Assembly (NCBI GenBank): GCA_037074765.1
Contig: JBAMDO010000035.1
Location: forward strand, 1-64,000
Direction of reading: 5' to 3'
Origin: Mansonella perstans
Lineage: Eukaryota > Nematoda > Chromadorea > Rhabditida > Onchocercidae
Length of the DNA stretch: 64,000 bases
Shown here: piece by piece, positions 48,617 through 62,864 of the stretch
Layout: each line of letters begins with the position of its first letter
Position numbering within the stretch: the stretch's first letter is position 1
The notes under the pieces: model-generated
Told to the model about the DNA's origin: nothing
Databases searched by the model: none
The model's input: only the letters and a program-made list of their open reading frames with translations
Made by a program: the position numbers and the translations under genes

Positions 48617-51600
48617 TCATAAAGATTTCGTGAAATTTGCAGGAAATACACCATGAACTCCATCAGACTGTTTTACTCCAAACAACCATCCATCATCCAG
48701 AAGATCTTCTTCACGAGCTTCTAACACTGTTATTACTTCACCCGCATCAAATGTAAGTTCATCGGCATCTTCAGCGGTATAGCGATGTGTCGCTCGAACT
48801 TTGTGCAAAATCTAAGACATTTAAAGAAATATCTTAAAAATAACGTAAGATCAACTATGGATACACATATGAATCTAACAAGTGATGCTGTTCATGTTTT
48901 CACTCCATCTAATCCTTCTTCCCATACAATTTAGTCCTTCTCTGCCATAAAATTCTCATTCCTCCCTTTTCCTCCGGATCTGATTTCAGATGGTGACTAT
49001 AATTCTTCAGTTTTCCATAATCTAAGTATGGACTTAATGTTATGACTGTACTTTTTCAACCTTTCCCTCGCAATATATCTAAATGTTATGTGGTAAAATA
49101 ACTCGTCGATTTTCACACAAATGCCACTATAAAAAGGAATACCTTTCGGTCACCCCTCGCTTCCTGACGATTTTCACCTTTCTGCGGTGAACGTGGTTCT
49201 GGTTGTGGTTCCTTCCCGCTACTGTTTTCATTGAATGGATTTTTTGTATCGTCATCATCATCATCAAATGGATTTAGTGACTTTTCATCGGTACCATCAC
49301 CAATAACTGATGATTTTCCCGATGACTTCTTGTCATTTCGCTCTTCCATAGCGGAAATGGCAGCTGCAGTAGGTGTTGCCTCATTTAAATTCTGCAAAAA
49401 TAACATTCATCAAAAAGGTAATATTCAAGTTAAGATCATGCCCTCCAGTAGTAAAAAAAGAAAAAATCAAACAGTACTAGGACACTTTAGAAGCTCGACA
49501 GTAGCGGAACATCTCTGACAATAACAGAACATCTCCACTCCATATATAAATCATCTCCACTACATATATAAATCGCTTGCAGCGTTATTCGTAATTGTAA
49601 GTAAAAGAAACTTCCTATATGTCTTAATAATGGTATGAATAAAAACTACTGCAATTTTCCAGTATCGTCATCTTTATGAAGTTCTTTCAAGTTCTTTAAA
49701 GAAATTCTTTACATGTTTCACTGCTGCCATAAGTAAAATAGAAACTCTTCCAAGTCTGTTATAAATATAGTAGAGGAAGATAAACAGGCTTCCGTTTAGT
49801 CATAATTCATAATAATATTACAAACTGGCCAACAGAATATCAAAATTGATAGACTTAAACATACCGGATACACTTTTTTTTCATTTTCATCACCATATTC
49901 AGCGTCGGCTTTATTGAGAGATGTCTCAGATGCGATGCGTGGAGATTTTGGCGCCCCAACTTTCTGTGATGGTGTATATTCAGTTGGTGTCGATTGTTCA
50001 TCGATTGGGATAAGTGCTATCGAAGGATCTGATGCATTTCGCGGAACACGAAGAGAATCGAATGAGTTTCCCAAATTATCCAGCAGGGTTACAAGACTTT
50101 TGTTATTCTGTAATAAAATAAATGGAAAGTTTGGAATCGCTTGACAAGTTAAAACCCCTAGTCTAACCTCAACAAACATCATCGCAACACTATTGTGTTT
50201 TTCAATCTTCTTGATAGGAATGGAATCTTTAAAATACTTCCTTATTCAATTTTCTCACTAGATAAGTTTCATGTATATGAAAGCAAATTTTTTTTTTGTT
50301 AAACGATCGCTGTTTATTTCTTATGAACCTTAAAACAGCGATTTATTATGGTTAATGAACTATTAAATGAAAAAATAGATGAGACTACAAAATAATATAT
50401 GCTAGGTATGCAGTTTTTTAGCTTCATCAAATAGTTTCAATTTTCAACAAACATACTTTACCACATTCGGTATGATTTGTACTTTCAGCATTGAAAATTG
50501 TTTGAAGTGTATCAACAAAGAATGTTATTCGGCTGTCGTATGTGGCAGGTAATGCATCTACAAGTTCCTTATTCAATTCTCTATACAAGGCTTCGGCTTG
50601 TTGTAGATCTGCTAATGCTTTCATCACTTTTGGATCATCATCACCCTGGAAAAGAAACAGTACGTAATTCACAAATATAACAAGTATCATCATGCTAGCC
50701 ATTACATATCCGCAGTAGCCATATATTATGATCAAGCCACAGCAGCAGCTTAAGCTATGTCAAAGAGAGTCTGTCCAAAAATTAAAAGCCGTTCAGAGTG
50801 AGGCAAGAAAAGATACCTGATATGATTAATAGCCAAATAATAAGAAATTTAAACTGCGAAAGCTTCATCATAATATCTTTTCTTATGAAAATAAAATTCG
50901 AAACTTTAATATCTGACATAAACGAAGATTCATTTATTCATCTAATATATTGTATATTTAAATAACAGTATTGTATATTTAAATAAAAATTGACTTTTTT
51001 TGAACTAGCTTTCACGGTTGCATAATTATTCCGTGCGCTATCAAAATCAACAAGTTTCCTTCCTCGCTTCGATATTTTAGTTTTCAAGTCTGAAAATTGC
51101 GCCATATATGCATTCACCGAACCCATTAATCGATCATTAACTATTTTCTCGAATTCATCCCATTGCAGATCCAATGACTGTAATGTGACCAAATTAAAAA
51201 GCAAATTAGTAGTTTCAAATTACAAACTCCTGTCCAATAACAGCTCATAAAAACCTAAATCGAAAATATTGCAAGATTTTTTAAGACTCTGCCAACGCAT
51301 CTTGATAAATTGGTCCGCGATATTATGCATTTCCTAAAAACTGTAAATTTGTCCGAAAATAAGCAAAATCGATCATTCTTCTGAATAAGCTTATAATATA
51401 GCATCAAACTGTTCATTAATCTTTCCGACATTTTTGCTTTACTGAAATTGCAAACTACAAATATCTTTTACTTACTCCAAATCTGCTGCGACATATATCA
51501 TCTAATATTTCTTCTTAGTTAGTCAGTTACCAAACTCAAACCACTGAGACGGTAAAAGAGAACACTGCGAGTGCACTCGAAAACATTACATGGATAAAAA

Positions 51601-52393
51601 TGCATAGTTTAAAACTATTCATTCTTTGAATAAATTTGAAAAAGCAAATTCAATTGAAGTGAGATTGAGAAGTTTACTTTCTTTAATATAATAAAGCGCC
51701 AAAGACCCAACTAGCATTTACGAGCTTTGACTTCAAGAAAAGTTTTTTATTAAAATTACTTGTGTAATAGCACACAAATGTTCACGATCCGGCCAATCCG
51801 TCTCGTAAAGTTCTCGTATTGTCTCTCGAAACGTTTTCTGTGCTTGAACCATTGCTCGTAACGCTGCACCGTACGCTTTCAAATCACGATGTAATCTTTC
51901 ACATGCTTTACTTTGCTTTACCAAATTTGCAGCGTGTTGATCGAATACATCATCTTGTGTTGCCTTCGCTTTTCCAAGTCCTTCTAACAACTGAAAAGAT
52001 AGAATCAATTCATTTCTTAATAAATTTACTTGGGAATACTGAAGCCTAAAAACAAAAAATTTCACAGGCTATTAGCCTTGTGATAATTACATCTATCAGA
52101 TATGGTAGGAATTTTTCTATCTCTGAAGTAAAATTTATAATGTAGACCGTTGAGATATTTTTCATATCCATCCGATTAGCTAATGAATTTCAATTCTCAG
52201 GTTTACTTTAATTCTTCTTGCTACTATTTGTCTATCATTGAATAAAGGAACAAAAACTCTAAATGTCACATATTTGAAATATCAATAAAGCATATATTTT
52301 TTGCAAAATAAGAAAAAAATTAAATCAAAAATAAACCTTTTCTTTTGCTCGTGCAGTTTGCTTTTTAAGTTGCTTGCTGAACAGATCACTCAT
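48617..52393 (-). CDS. amph-1: Amphiphysin/BIN1 (BAR-NPF-SH3 protein)
   Basis: Seven minus-strand exons: 52393-52337, 51990-51760, 51177-50995, 50645-50457, 50107-49865, 49391-49143 and 48811-48617. All join in phase 0 and give 448 residues. The first four exons (about 220 residues) make an N-BAR domain: amphipathic start MSDLFSKQLKKQTARAKEK, then ANLVKQSKACERLHRDLKAY, SKRGRKLVDFDSARNNY and QAEALYRELNKELVDALPA. A Ser/Pro-rich middle follows, then an acidic stretch with two NPF motifs (LNPFDDDDDD and KNPFNE). The C-terminal SH3 domain shows VRATHRYTAEDADELTFDAG, DDGWLFGV and GVFPANF. BAR domains bend membranes. In C. elegans AMPH-1 uses NPF(D/E) motifs to bind the EH domain of RME-1 in endocytic recycling. 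Both NPF sites kept here suggest the same role. Confidence 0.96.
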
Positions 52394-55300
52394 TGTTTTC
52401 CTCTTCTTGTTAGCTAGACAACTACACACATTTGCCGATTTCAATGATTTTAAAACTGAAAATATACACAGTACGCGAAAATTCCAAAAAAAAAAATCAA
52501 TCTCGACAAAAGCTAACAAATATTTCTTTTGCTCGTTATCTCCACTCTCTCCTTTCCTATCGCTTTTATTTTTGAAAACAATGAAGTAAAAGTAAATAGA
52601 TAGAATTATTCACAATGAAATGAAATAAATAATGTTCTAACAAAACGGTAACTAAAAAATCATTTTAAATCTAACTGTTTAAGATTCAATTATCAGTCAA
52701 ATCAATCATCTTCAGCATCATATTAGCTTCAAGCTAATATCATCAGTGCTTTCACAAGTTTTATACATATGTCAATCTTGAACTATTATTAATATATCAT
52801 CTCTCCCAGATTTGTTTACCATTAAATATAGATTATTTAACAAGTTAAGTAAAGTAAACATCACTACTATTAATACAACATCATATTCTTAGCGTAAATA
52901 TTTTGTCACCGTAACCACTATAGTTATCTCTAAAATATACGACAACAATGATATTTCTTTCACTGCGGGAATTTCTTCATAAAATAGACGAATATTTCAG
53001 CAAATGATATGGACCGTAAACTAATCTGATATATTCACTAAAAAACAAAAAAAAAAAAAAAACAAAAAATAATAATGCCTGATTCATTCAGAAAAGAATA
53101 AAAAAACAGAAATTCAGTCATCCGATAAATGTTACAATTTTATTTGCGTTACAGGTCTCGTTATATGTTATGGTCAAACAGATTTTTTCTAATGCTTAAT
53201 GAATCCGAACACTTAACAATACATTCTATCATTTTTAATCATTTTTAGATTGCATATTAGTCATAATTATTAAATTTTATTTTTATAGTTAAAGATTTTC
53301 GGTAGTATCGTTGATGAAAAATATCGACAAAACTTGTAATGTCAGTTATTGATCCTCAATTATAAAATTAAAACTATCAATTAATTATGGAATCTCATAG
53401 CGATTATCAAAAAAATAAAGAAAATGGCAAAGAAAAAGTTGCATAAATTACATACAACAATAAAACTGTTGGAAAAAAGATCCGATCGTTGAAAACAACA
53501 AATAAATTCAAAGATCTACTAAATAGTCATAATTTAGAAACTACAAAAATTGGAATTATCTTACATGGAATTAGAAAAATTATATCTGCGGAATTATTAT
53601 AGTTATTGTAGAGATGGCCAATTATGCTTACTTTTCTACACTACAACAAAGAACATTCAGATCGTACGGAATGATACGAAATCATACCACTAACAGGGAC
53701 CAATTTCAGTCTGTCAAAAAAAAACTGATAAGAGATGAAAAGAAAAAAAAATGACAGAAATATAATAAATGGGAAATATAAATTATTCGCATAAAATTCA
53801 ATAATTTTTCCTGTGATTGTATAAATTAAATGTCACATTACTTCGCGTAAAAACTATGCAGCAATACTTGCATAAAAAAAAATGTGAGCTTTTTTCCCGA
53901 GATATCTCATCATTTGTTTAAAACGAACCGAACATTAATGTTTTTCAATTTCCTCTTACATATAACTTATCGAAAACTAAACGATAAGTCGAGAAATTTA
54001 CAAAAAAAGTAGTTTGAATAAATTTATGGCTTACGTCTATACAATTGCAATTATCCTTTATCACGGGAATATAATTACTTTATTAATTGCTTTACCAACA
54101 ATATGATGGCAAATTTTACAACGTTTTTGCATTGTACGATTTTCCGTTTAATTACATATCAGAATGATACATGTATCTGCTGTATATTTGATAGAAACTG
54201 AAACGAAATAGGTGACAAAATTTTTCAACATCTCGTTCCTTTATATTTCTATCTTCTTTTTCTCCCTTCCTATCTCCCTTGTATAGAAAATATTTATTGA
54301 AGACCGCACAGATTGCATATGACATGGTTTAAATTATTGCCTACATCAGATTGATTAACTATCTATGCAAATATTTAGTCAGCAAAAGTCAAGATAACTC
54401 CATTTACCAATTAAATGTTTGTGGAAAATGTACTAATGGTGAATCTACTACCAATTCATGTTATTTTAGGATGATCAATAATATATCAGCGTTTCATTTA
54501 ATTCGACCTTGAAGTTCTATTGAAATTAAACAAACATAAAAAATGTCACCAGAATTCCTATTTGAATAATTAAAAAAAATCATGAAATATCAAAAAAAAA
54601 AAAATATCCAAAATGATTCAAACAACCAGCATATTTATATATATATGTGTGTGTGTTGGACCAATTATCAAAGAATCATAAAAAATGATTTAAGATGCCT
54701 ATTCCTCAACAAGATTGCTAAAATAGGTTGTCAATAAAACATGTATGGTTTATCAAGCCATTGGTACACATGATATAGCCTATATCATGAAACAAATGAC
54801 TAAATTGTGAGCATAGATATATTTATTTGATTCAAATAATAAAACTATTTCATTTAAAATGCAATTAAACAGAAAAAAAGCTTAACTGTCCAACCGAATC
54901 GATACCATTTCCAAATAAGTATGAAGTGAAGAAAATAATGAAAGAAAAAAAAAAATGACCTATGATAGCTTTTCGATGATACCAATACGAAATAATTTTA
55001 TAGAAGAAGTATCTAGTTATCATGAAATCTATCTGGAATCAATTTATGAACTGTAAAAAGTATATCATGAAATATCTGTAATCGATGCGTATAACTCAAA
55101 ATATAGCTCACACTGACAAAATCAACTCATCAGAATTATGTCTTCTCTTGAAACCAATATCTAAATTTCATTTAAGTATAGACTTAATGTTTACTTCGCT
55201 TAATTAAGAATCCTTCGCTTAATATATATATATAAATCATAAACACATATATGGGCATACACAAATATACATACAAATGTATCTACATACATATACATGT

Positions 55301-57504
55301 ATACATACATACACAAATATATACACATACGTATACATTCACAACACTGTTTAAAAACCTGTCAGTAATCGAATTACAACTATCATTTCACATTTTCCAA
55401 AAACCTTCCCTCCTCAATTTCGGCCTTTTCAGTTATTTAATTTCATCCTACATATACTTCAATCAATAATCTAAAATTAAATCGACGAAAATTAAGAATA
55501 TAAACACTAATGACAGGAAGGAAACGTTATTTTATTACTAGCGTACTTACTTCAATGACAAACAATTAATGAGAAATTTCAATAGATTTATATCAGTTGT
55601 CACTTTCAGAATGTCACTTCATTTCATGCTTTTCTTCTTTTCTGAATATTTGTAATATTATCTGGGCTAACAACGATCCGTAAGGAATTATGCTACGGTA
55701 GCTTGGATGCATTAGTAAAATTACAAAAATTTCATTAAGAAATATTGCAAGGAAACAATTTTTGGACAAAATGAAACTCTTGTGGAAAAAAATTTTGTTC
55801 ATTAGACCGACATTATTTCATTTAATCTTAATTTCTACTCTCAAGGCTATTCTGATTCTTTTTGTAATTTCATGGTTGGAAAAACTCCTACTTTTTTTTG
55901 TTCAAAATGGCATTGTACCACAGAAACAGTAGAGGGATCAATCTTTCGTCTGTTTAGATCCTGCTTTAATCAATACAGTTAAAATGCATTGCTATGATTG
56001 TAAAAATTCAAAAAAATTATCATTACCTGAATTAAACAAGCTACCCCTAAATCTCATTTACTCAAGGTTAACTTCATGATTATCTCACAATCGACAAAAT
56101 TTTTCTGCAGCCTGCGACAATTATTCCACAGCAAAAGATTATCGGCCACGTCAGAACTTACATTTCTGCCGAGAATATAAAAATCAAAAAGATATTACTG
56201 ATGGGATATTTAACCTAATTTTTCAAATCTTCAAGTGTGGACCACAAAGGTGCAATTAAACTGAAAAAGCAATTAATATAAATTATCATTGATAATCGCT
56301 TAAGGAAACGATGCACATTAATGCGCATAAACATGCTGAAGTTCTAAATGTACAAATTAAAATGTCCTTTATATTAGAAGCAAAGTAAAAATTCCCTCAA
56401 AATAATAAATTGTTTCGAAATCACAAATTTCAATTTGTCACACGTTTAACAAGAAGTAAGCAGAAAATTTGCTGCCTATAATAAGTAAAACGTGAAACAA
56501 GGTTAGAGGTAAAAATTTGACAAAATTGATATTTAGATAAAATTTAGTTTCTAAAAAAATAAAAACTAAATTTATAAAATCTGATCGTTTCCACTGAATT
56601 ATTATCAAAAAAGAGTGCGGAAAAAGAACCATCCCATATTTCATAATGCTTCTTTTGTTTGTATTTTCGTCTAACGAACTAAAATTTTTGTAGAAGGTTC
56701 TAAGATTTGTAACATAACTTCTGAAATAGATTCAAGCTTAAAAGCCAACTTAACCCAAAAAAAAACAATTAGAGGAGATACATTTGGCTCTAGAAATAGT
56801 GAAGACTAGTATCAATAAGACAAAACGACAGTGATCGAAAATAACAGAACTGTTGTTCAAAATTTAAATGCCATAAAAGTAGACAATCTTGGAATAAAAT
56901 TTCCAGAATGTAACAACAAAAACACATCGGTCGGGGCATATCACTATCAAAATTAAACATTAGAAACTGAAACCTGGCCAATATGCAATGATACGATTAA
57001 TGAAAAGTGCTTAAATAAAAAAAAAAAAGAAAAAAAACAAAAATAAAAAAGTGTCAAAGTAAGAAATGAACTGGATAATGGTGAACTGGATAATTGCATC
57101 GGTCAATAATAATGAGTCCTTGATACTGTACGACAGAATATTAAAGCAAATACTGAATAACTGCGCCCAAATAAAGCTAGATCTAAACATCGATGTGAAA
57201 ATTTGATCGATTATTGATCCTTGGGAAACTACGAAACATATAAAAGATTATCACTTTGAATTAAAGTTATAAAATATAGCGATACATTAGAGCAACATTA
57301 CCATACATAATTTTCATGAGTAATTCATGAAGAAGAGGAGGAAAACATAACAGTTTTACAAGCTTTCGTGAAAAATGTTTGTAGAGGAGTCGATCAAACG
57401 ATCTGCATTTCAAACTGAGAATTTCATAAAAATTGCATCTTATAAATGAATAAGCTAAATGAACACTGCGAAAGGAAACACATAGCGGATGCTGTCAGAT
57501 ACTT
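52394..57504 (+). other. Intergenic region between amphiphysin and MRG
   Basis: Five kilobases of AT-rich DNA with no recognised gene. The left end must carry the amphiphysin promoter and the right end the MRG 3' UTR. A TA/TG microsatellite lies at about 54631-54657 and a CATACATA-like stretch at about 55245-55340. Confidence 0.5.
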
Positions 57505-60500
57505 CTATGAGCTCCAAACACGTCGCTGATATTCCGGTGGTGCCACTTCGTAGTCCGTTTCAATATCAAAAAACTTATGACGATTAACTTCGAGAAATTT
57601 CAAAAAATTATGCACTTGATTCACAATAGCTTCAATTGTTCGATCACTCCAACTTGTCATTCTGCAAGTGCAAACATTGCAATATCACAAAATTACTTTC
57701 GGGAGATAAAAAGATAAAAAAATATAAGATATTATATTTGCCGAACAATGAATAATAAATTTATATGTTTGTATTTCGGTTAAAAATACTTACATATGGC
57801 CGAAATATGCTTCAAATTTAGAAATCAGCAGGAATTGGTTCTACATTAAATTAACTTTTTTCACGGATTTTATATTTTTAATGATGCTACTTTTTTCTAC
57901 CTCACTAATGAGTTTGATAAGGAAAAATCATTTCGAATACAGCCAAAGAACGCTGAAATGTGAAATAAAGCTTGATACTATTAAATTCTCAATCGAAAAT
58001 AAAATTCGATTGTTGTCATCCTCTTCTCATAAAACTGAACTGATATTAATGTTCATATTAATACAAAAAAAACTTGCCCCAACATATGGCCGAAACGAAC
58101 AAACAAACGAAGAAGATGAATGAAACCATAGTATTCCGAAGGTTTGAATTTGTCATAATCGTCCGCAAGTGAATCTAAAAGAAAACTACCCAGTGAATAA
58201 ATAAAAAGATAATTTCGATTCGAGTAATTTTACATATTTTACATATCCTGCATAAAATATCAGCTAGTTGTTTGACAAATTATATTCATAGGAAATAATC
58301 ATACTTACCGTCACTATCGATTACCTCATTGCTACGTTTTTTCTTCGCATCTTTCATTCCTTCCTGAAAATTAACAGAGATGAAAAGTTGTTTAATGATT
58401 GTCTAACGCAAACAATCTTGCTGTTTCTAGGAATATCCTTTAAACACTTAATCTTTATATGCAGCAGGAAAATCTGTAAGTTGCTTGGATGACAAATAAA
58501 ATTAATATGTAATCGATTGGAACATCATTCAAAGAGAAGAAATTTTAAAAGATAGTATTTTGCTAAATTCTGAAGAAACAAATAAAAATCCTCCCATCAA
58601 TTCTCGGAAAAATCTTTGCATTTTTTGGTCGATATTGAAGTATGATATTTAATGAAACAAAGTGATTCCGGTACAGAAAAACATTCGCTGCACCATAAAG
58701 GAATCAGAATAGAAAAAAAAACCTGTTTAGTTTTATGTTGAGCCAGGAAATTGGCATATTGAGGTCGTTCAAATTTGTACAATAACTGCAATCCCAACGA
58801 ATTGTTAAAGTAATCCTGAAAAACACAAAAAAATCATGTAATAGATAAAACATTTCGTAATACAAATAAAAACAGTTCAAATCTGATCATAATGATACTG
58901 GACCTGAAAATGGAGCAAAAGCTACGCAGTGAAAAATATTTAGAGAGATCAAAATCCGCTCAACAAAATAAACAATCATGGACAAAATTATAAACTATAG
59001 AAATTCTCAATATAAAATATAAAAACTTCAAGAGTTGTGAAAATAAAAAAGAAAAGTAAAAATCAAATGACCTGTATGCCGTAACTGCTTTCAACCAAGG
59101 TAACTACCATAGAATTTAACTGCGTATCATCGCTTCCAAATTCAAATGTCAAAGTATCTTTCGATTCTACGCATGTACCGACATAATCCGCGTACTATAA
59201 TATGTATCATCGTCTTCACACTCAATATTCATTTTAGAATATTCACTCAAATATTTGATTATGGATAGAAGATCAGAAGTTGGCTGAATCGATCATTAGG
59301 TAATTAAATCAATTATTCCTATGAGAAATGTCTTGCATAAATCTAAAAAGAAGAAAGAACTTTTCCATTTCTCCTTACCTCACTATTCTAGCAAATGAAT
59401 TGAATTAGTTATACTTGGATTTTAAAATTTTACAGCAGAGAAGCTTATTATAGGATAACATCAACTACTATGGAAGCGATCGTTAACAACATTAAAGATA
59501 TGCCTAGCCAACTTCGTCCAATCTCAAGATGATATGGGTATTATATTTGCTTCTTAGCGAAAGATATATACACTGGCTTCCATGGATAAACAGTAATTTA
59601 TAATAAAATAAGCCATAACTTTGTATAAATAAGATATTATCTTAATACCCTGATAAATTTTCATCATCCAACCTCCATCTGTTAAATTTAATCTAACCTG
59701 ACGAACAATGCTGGCTACTGTATGGCGTGCTGGAAGTCGTGGAAGATACATCTGACGATTAACCATATCGTGATCATCGACCAGAATATCCTTCAGTACT
59801 GCTGGTATCTAAAATTAAACAGATGAAAAATGAACAAATACTCCCAGACATGATTATTGCAAAAACAAGATCAGAATAAACACTCACATCAATTTTGATT
59901 TCATTCTTCCGGATAAAATCCGAAACTGGTTCGCTGTCTAACTGCGTACCCAGTTTACGTTTTTTTCCTAAAGAAAACTTCTTTGATTTTGATATCTTTT
60001 TAACTGAATGAATTATCTATTTAAAAAATAACTCATCATAATTCTTGCTTTGAAATTTTATCATTTTATTGATTCTTTTTTTATATTCAGCATATTTTTA
60101 TTTGAATGAGAAATTTACGCTTCAAAATGCACTACATTGTCTCATCAATGAAATAGGGAAAACAGTAAAGTGATAAAATGAACATTCTATAGTTTGTCAA
60201 TTCTTATAGATGAGACATTATCATAAAACAATAACTGTTCAATTCCAAATCTTTCTTGAAGTTTCTCATCTAAAATATTCTTACACATTTTGCAAATTTT
60301 CCGAAATAAATAACCTTTGTCCGATACAATGCTAGCAGCTCGACTTGTCGATGTTCCACGTTTATCCGATGGTGTACTTCCTCGACTATCGGCACCACCA
60401 CTACGTTTCTCATCCAAAATATTCGATTTCCGACTACGTCGCTTATTTTGCGCTAACCGAGCCTGAGCATCTCTCATTTCTGCCTGAAGAATTGGAACAA

Positions 60501-62864
60501 CCTCAGTGGGCAATCCGTTCACCTTTCATTCTTCCATAATTTACTTGGGATTCATCGATTTCATTCTGCGGCAAACTTTTTTTTTTTTCTTTTTTGCTCT
60601 TTACAAAATTATGAACAACAGTTAATTAGAAAATAAAAATGGTATCTATTTGCTGTTCAATTCTAAGGAATTTAGAATTTGCATGAGAGTACGATATGAT
60701 GATCAATGATGATAGATAGATGACTTTAAAATTGAATAATTAATTTACTTAATTTTGTTTACTCATTGATAAATAATTGATTATTTAAAAATTCATAAAT
60801 CTGAAATGTTCTTTTTCTTCCTATCTTTTTTAGATAGTATTTTTCTATGATAACAGAAATAAGTAAGAGAAACTACTTGAAATAATCTTTGATTTCCCTG
60901 ATAACCATTTATCAGTGAACATAACCCATCTAATAAGTATAAAGAATAATGAATATCCAATTTTAAAATGCAACAAACGTTCATGTTCTTAAAACTCAAC
61001 AGACAAATTTTCCTTTAGATATTCACACATTTTGAGATTTCTCTCTTGCCTAGTGAAAACTTTTACAGATTTTAATAGAGAAAATTTAAGTTGGAGATGA
61101 AATTTAAGAATTTATAGATTTGACAAAAAATATGTACTTAGGAAAAAATATGTTAATATTCCTACCATTAAATAAATCTACAGCAACAGTCCAAGTCGCT
61201 CTAATTATTCATTCCGTTATTTGCACCGTATATTTCGGAATGAAACGGTTAACGCCATAAAGCATAGCAGTCTGGGAGGAAAAAGAAGTGACCCAACTTA
61301 GCTATCGTATTTTATGGAAAAATTGACGAGTCTTATTCTAATTTTAAATTAACCAGATTTAACCTTAGTATTCTCTCTCTTTCCTCCAACTTTTCTTCAT
61401 CTCTGATTTATTTGTGACAAAGATGGGTCCTAAAATTGAAATAATGAAAGTTAATAATAAATCTCATAGAATCGGCAATTATGATGCAAAGTATTCTAAA
61501 GCAGAAAACCATTAATTAATATGTAGTAAAAAAGAGAATTGTAATAATTTGATGGTGGAAGTCTGAAGCAGAATAACAAAGTCAACTTTCTAAGGTCATA
61601 ATTAAACATCACACTAACGATCATGATTAAATTTTATGTTATAAAAACGATTATCTTATTTTTTATTAGGAAATAAGAAATTTCTGAATTAGTATATTAG
61701 GATTGCTTTATCTCTTTGTAGCCACTCTTTTTCCGTAAATAATTAAGAACAATGGTTTATTGCATAGCACTATTATCGCCTGCTATGCAATTAAGAAAGT
61801 AATATATCATGTTTAGCAATAATAACGTTTCACTGTAATGTCCTGTCCAACACCAACAACATGCATGTCTTGTCTAACAGTAACAAAATGTGTAAATATA
61901 TATATGCTAATCATCTTCTGAAAATTCAAAAAGAAATCATCATTGATTAAAAAACCTTTGCACGTTCTACATTAGCTGTCGTATATTCCAGAAAACGACT
62001 ACGTGTGCTGCTATGCTTAATTTTCTCGTCATGTCGTTGGTTCCAGCCCTGAAAATAGAAAATAAAATTATAGAAATCTTAAATAAAATAATCAGCCGGT
62101 CAAGTGAATCCAGAAAAGATTTATGTAAAACAATTCTATCTAATGCATAAATTTGAAATGATTATATCTGATATGCAACTTTATCAATTGAAATGGTATT
62201 TATGAATCATTGTATATTATACCTGATAATGAACGGTATAAATTGGCTCTCCATCGGGACCATGCTCTACATTGATAATTTTTGCCTCATAATAAAGATT
62301 ATCCAAGTGTTGACAGAGAACTTTGGCATGCAATTCGTAAATATCCGAGAATTTTGTTGCTTCCTTTAAATAATTTCTATATTCAACTGATACTTTATAG
62401 ACAGCTGTAAAGTGATTACAATGAAAATTCTGAAACCTATCTTCTTAATGATTACAGCATACTTCCTAACTTATCTACTTATTTCGAATCAACATCAAAC
62501 GCAATTGCATTCAGCGATGCAACTGAAGCGATCGCTTCAGTCTGTAACGATTGAAAAATATGTAATCAAAATCAAATTGTAAGCGTAAATTATTTCAATA
62601 CGATTAAGATAGCTAAATAATAAAACCATTGATATTCCGATCTTTGTATCAAATGACTGGCAATTTTTCAGATTTATTCAAGTGTATCAAATACTAAAGT
62701 ATGTCATTATATGTACACGAAAACATTACTAATTTAAAGTGAACTGAAAATTTCACCAAATTCTATTAAATACATTTAAGGTACTTCTGCAAATTAAAAA
62801 AAAAAAAAAGTGAATTAACCTTAGGTGTATCTTTGGTAGTGATACTTTCTTTTTTCGGAGGCAT
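57505..62864 (-). CDS. mrg-1: MRG15/MORF4L-like chromatin protein (chromodomain + MRG domain)
   Basis: Minus-strand exons: 62864-62820, 62363-62223, 62048-61956, 60483-60315, 59967-59888, 59808-59698, 59194-59072, 58815-58723, 58363-58309, 58174 to about 58101 (or 58074), 57840-57794 and 57661-57505. This gives about 395-404 residues. The N-terminal chromo-barrel domain shows AKVLCQHLDNLYYEAKIINV and YTVHYQGWNQRHDEK. A basic linker (QNKRRSRKSN) follows. The MRG domain includes IPAVLKDILVDDHDMVNRQ, LPRLPARHTVASIV, LGLQLLYKFERPQYANFL, PSEYYGFIHLLRLF and the ending DYEVAPPEYQRR. MRG15 proteins read methylated H3K36 and join histone acetyltransferase and deacetylase complexes; C. elegans MRG-1 works in germline chromatin. 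The aromatic residues of YYEAK and HYQGW are kept, but the NWDEW of vertebrate MRG15 is NQRHDEK here, so one cage tryptophan is missing. The join near 58.1-57.8 kb is uncertain. Confidence 0.9.
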
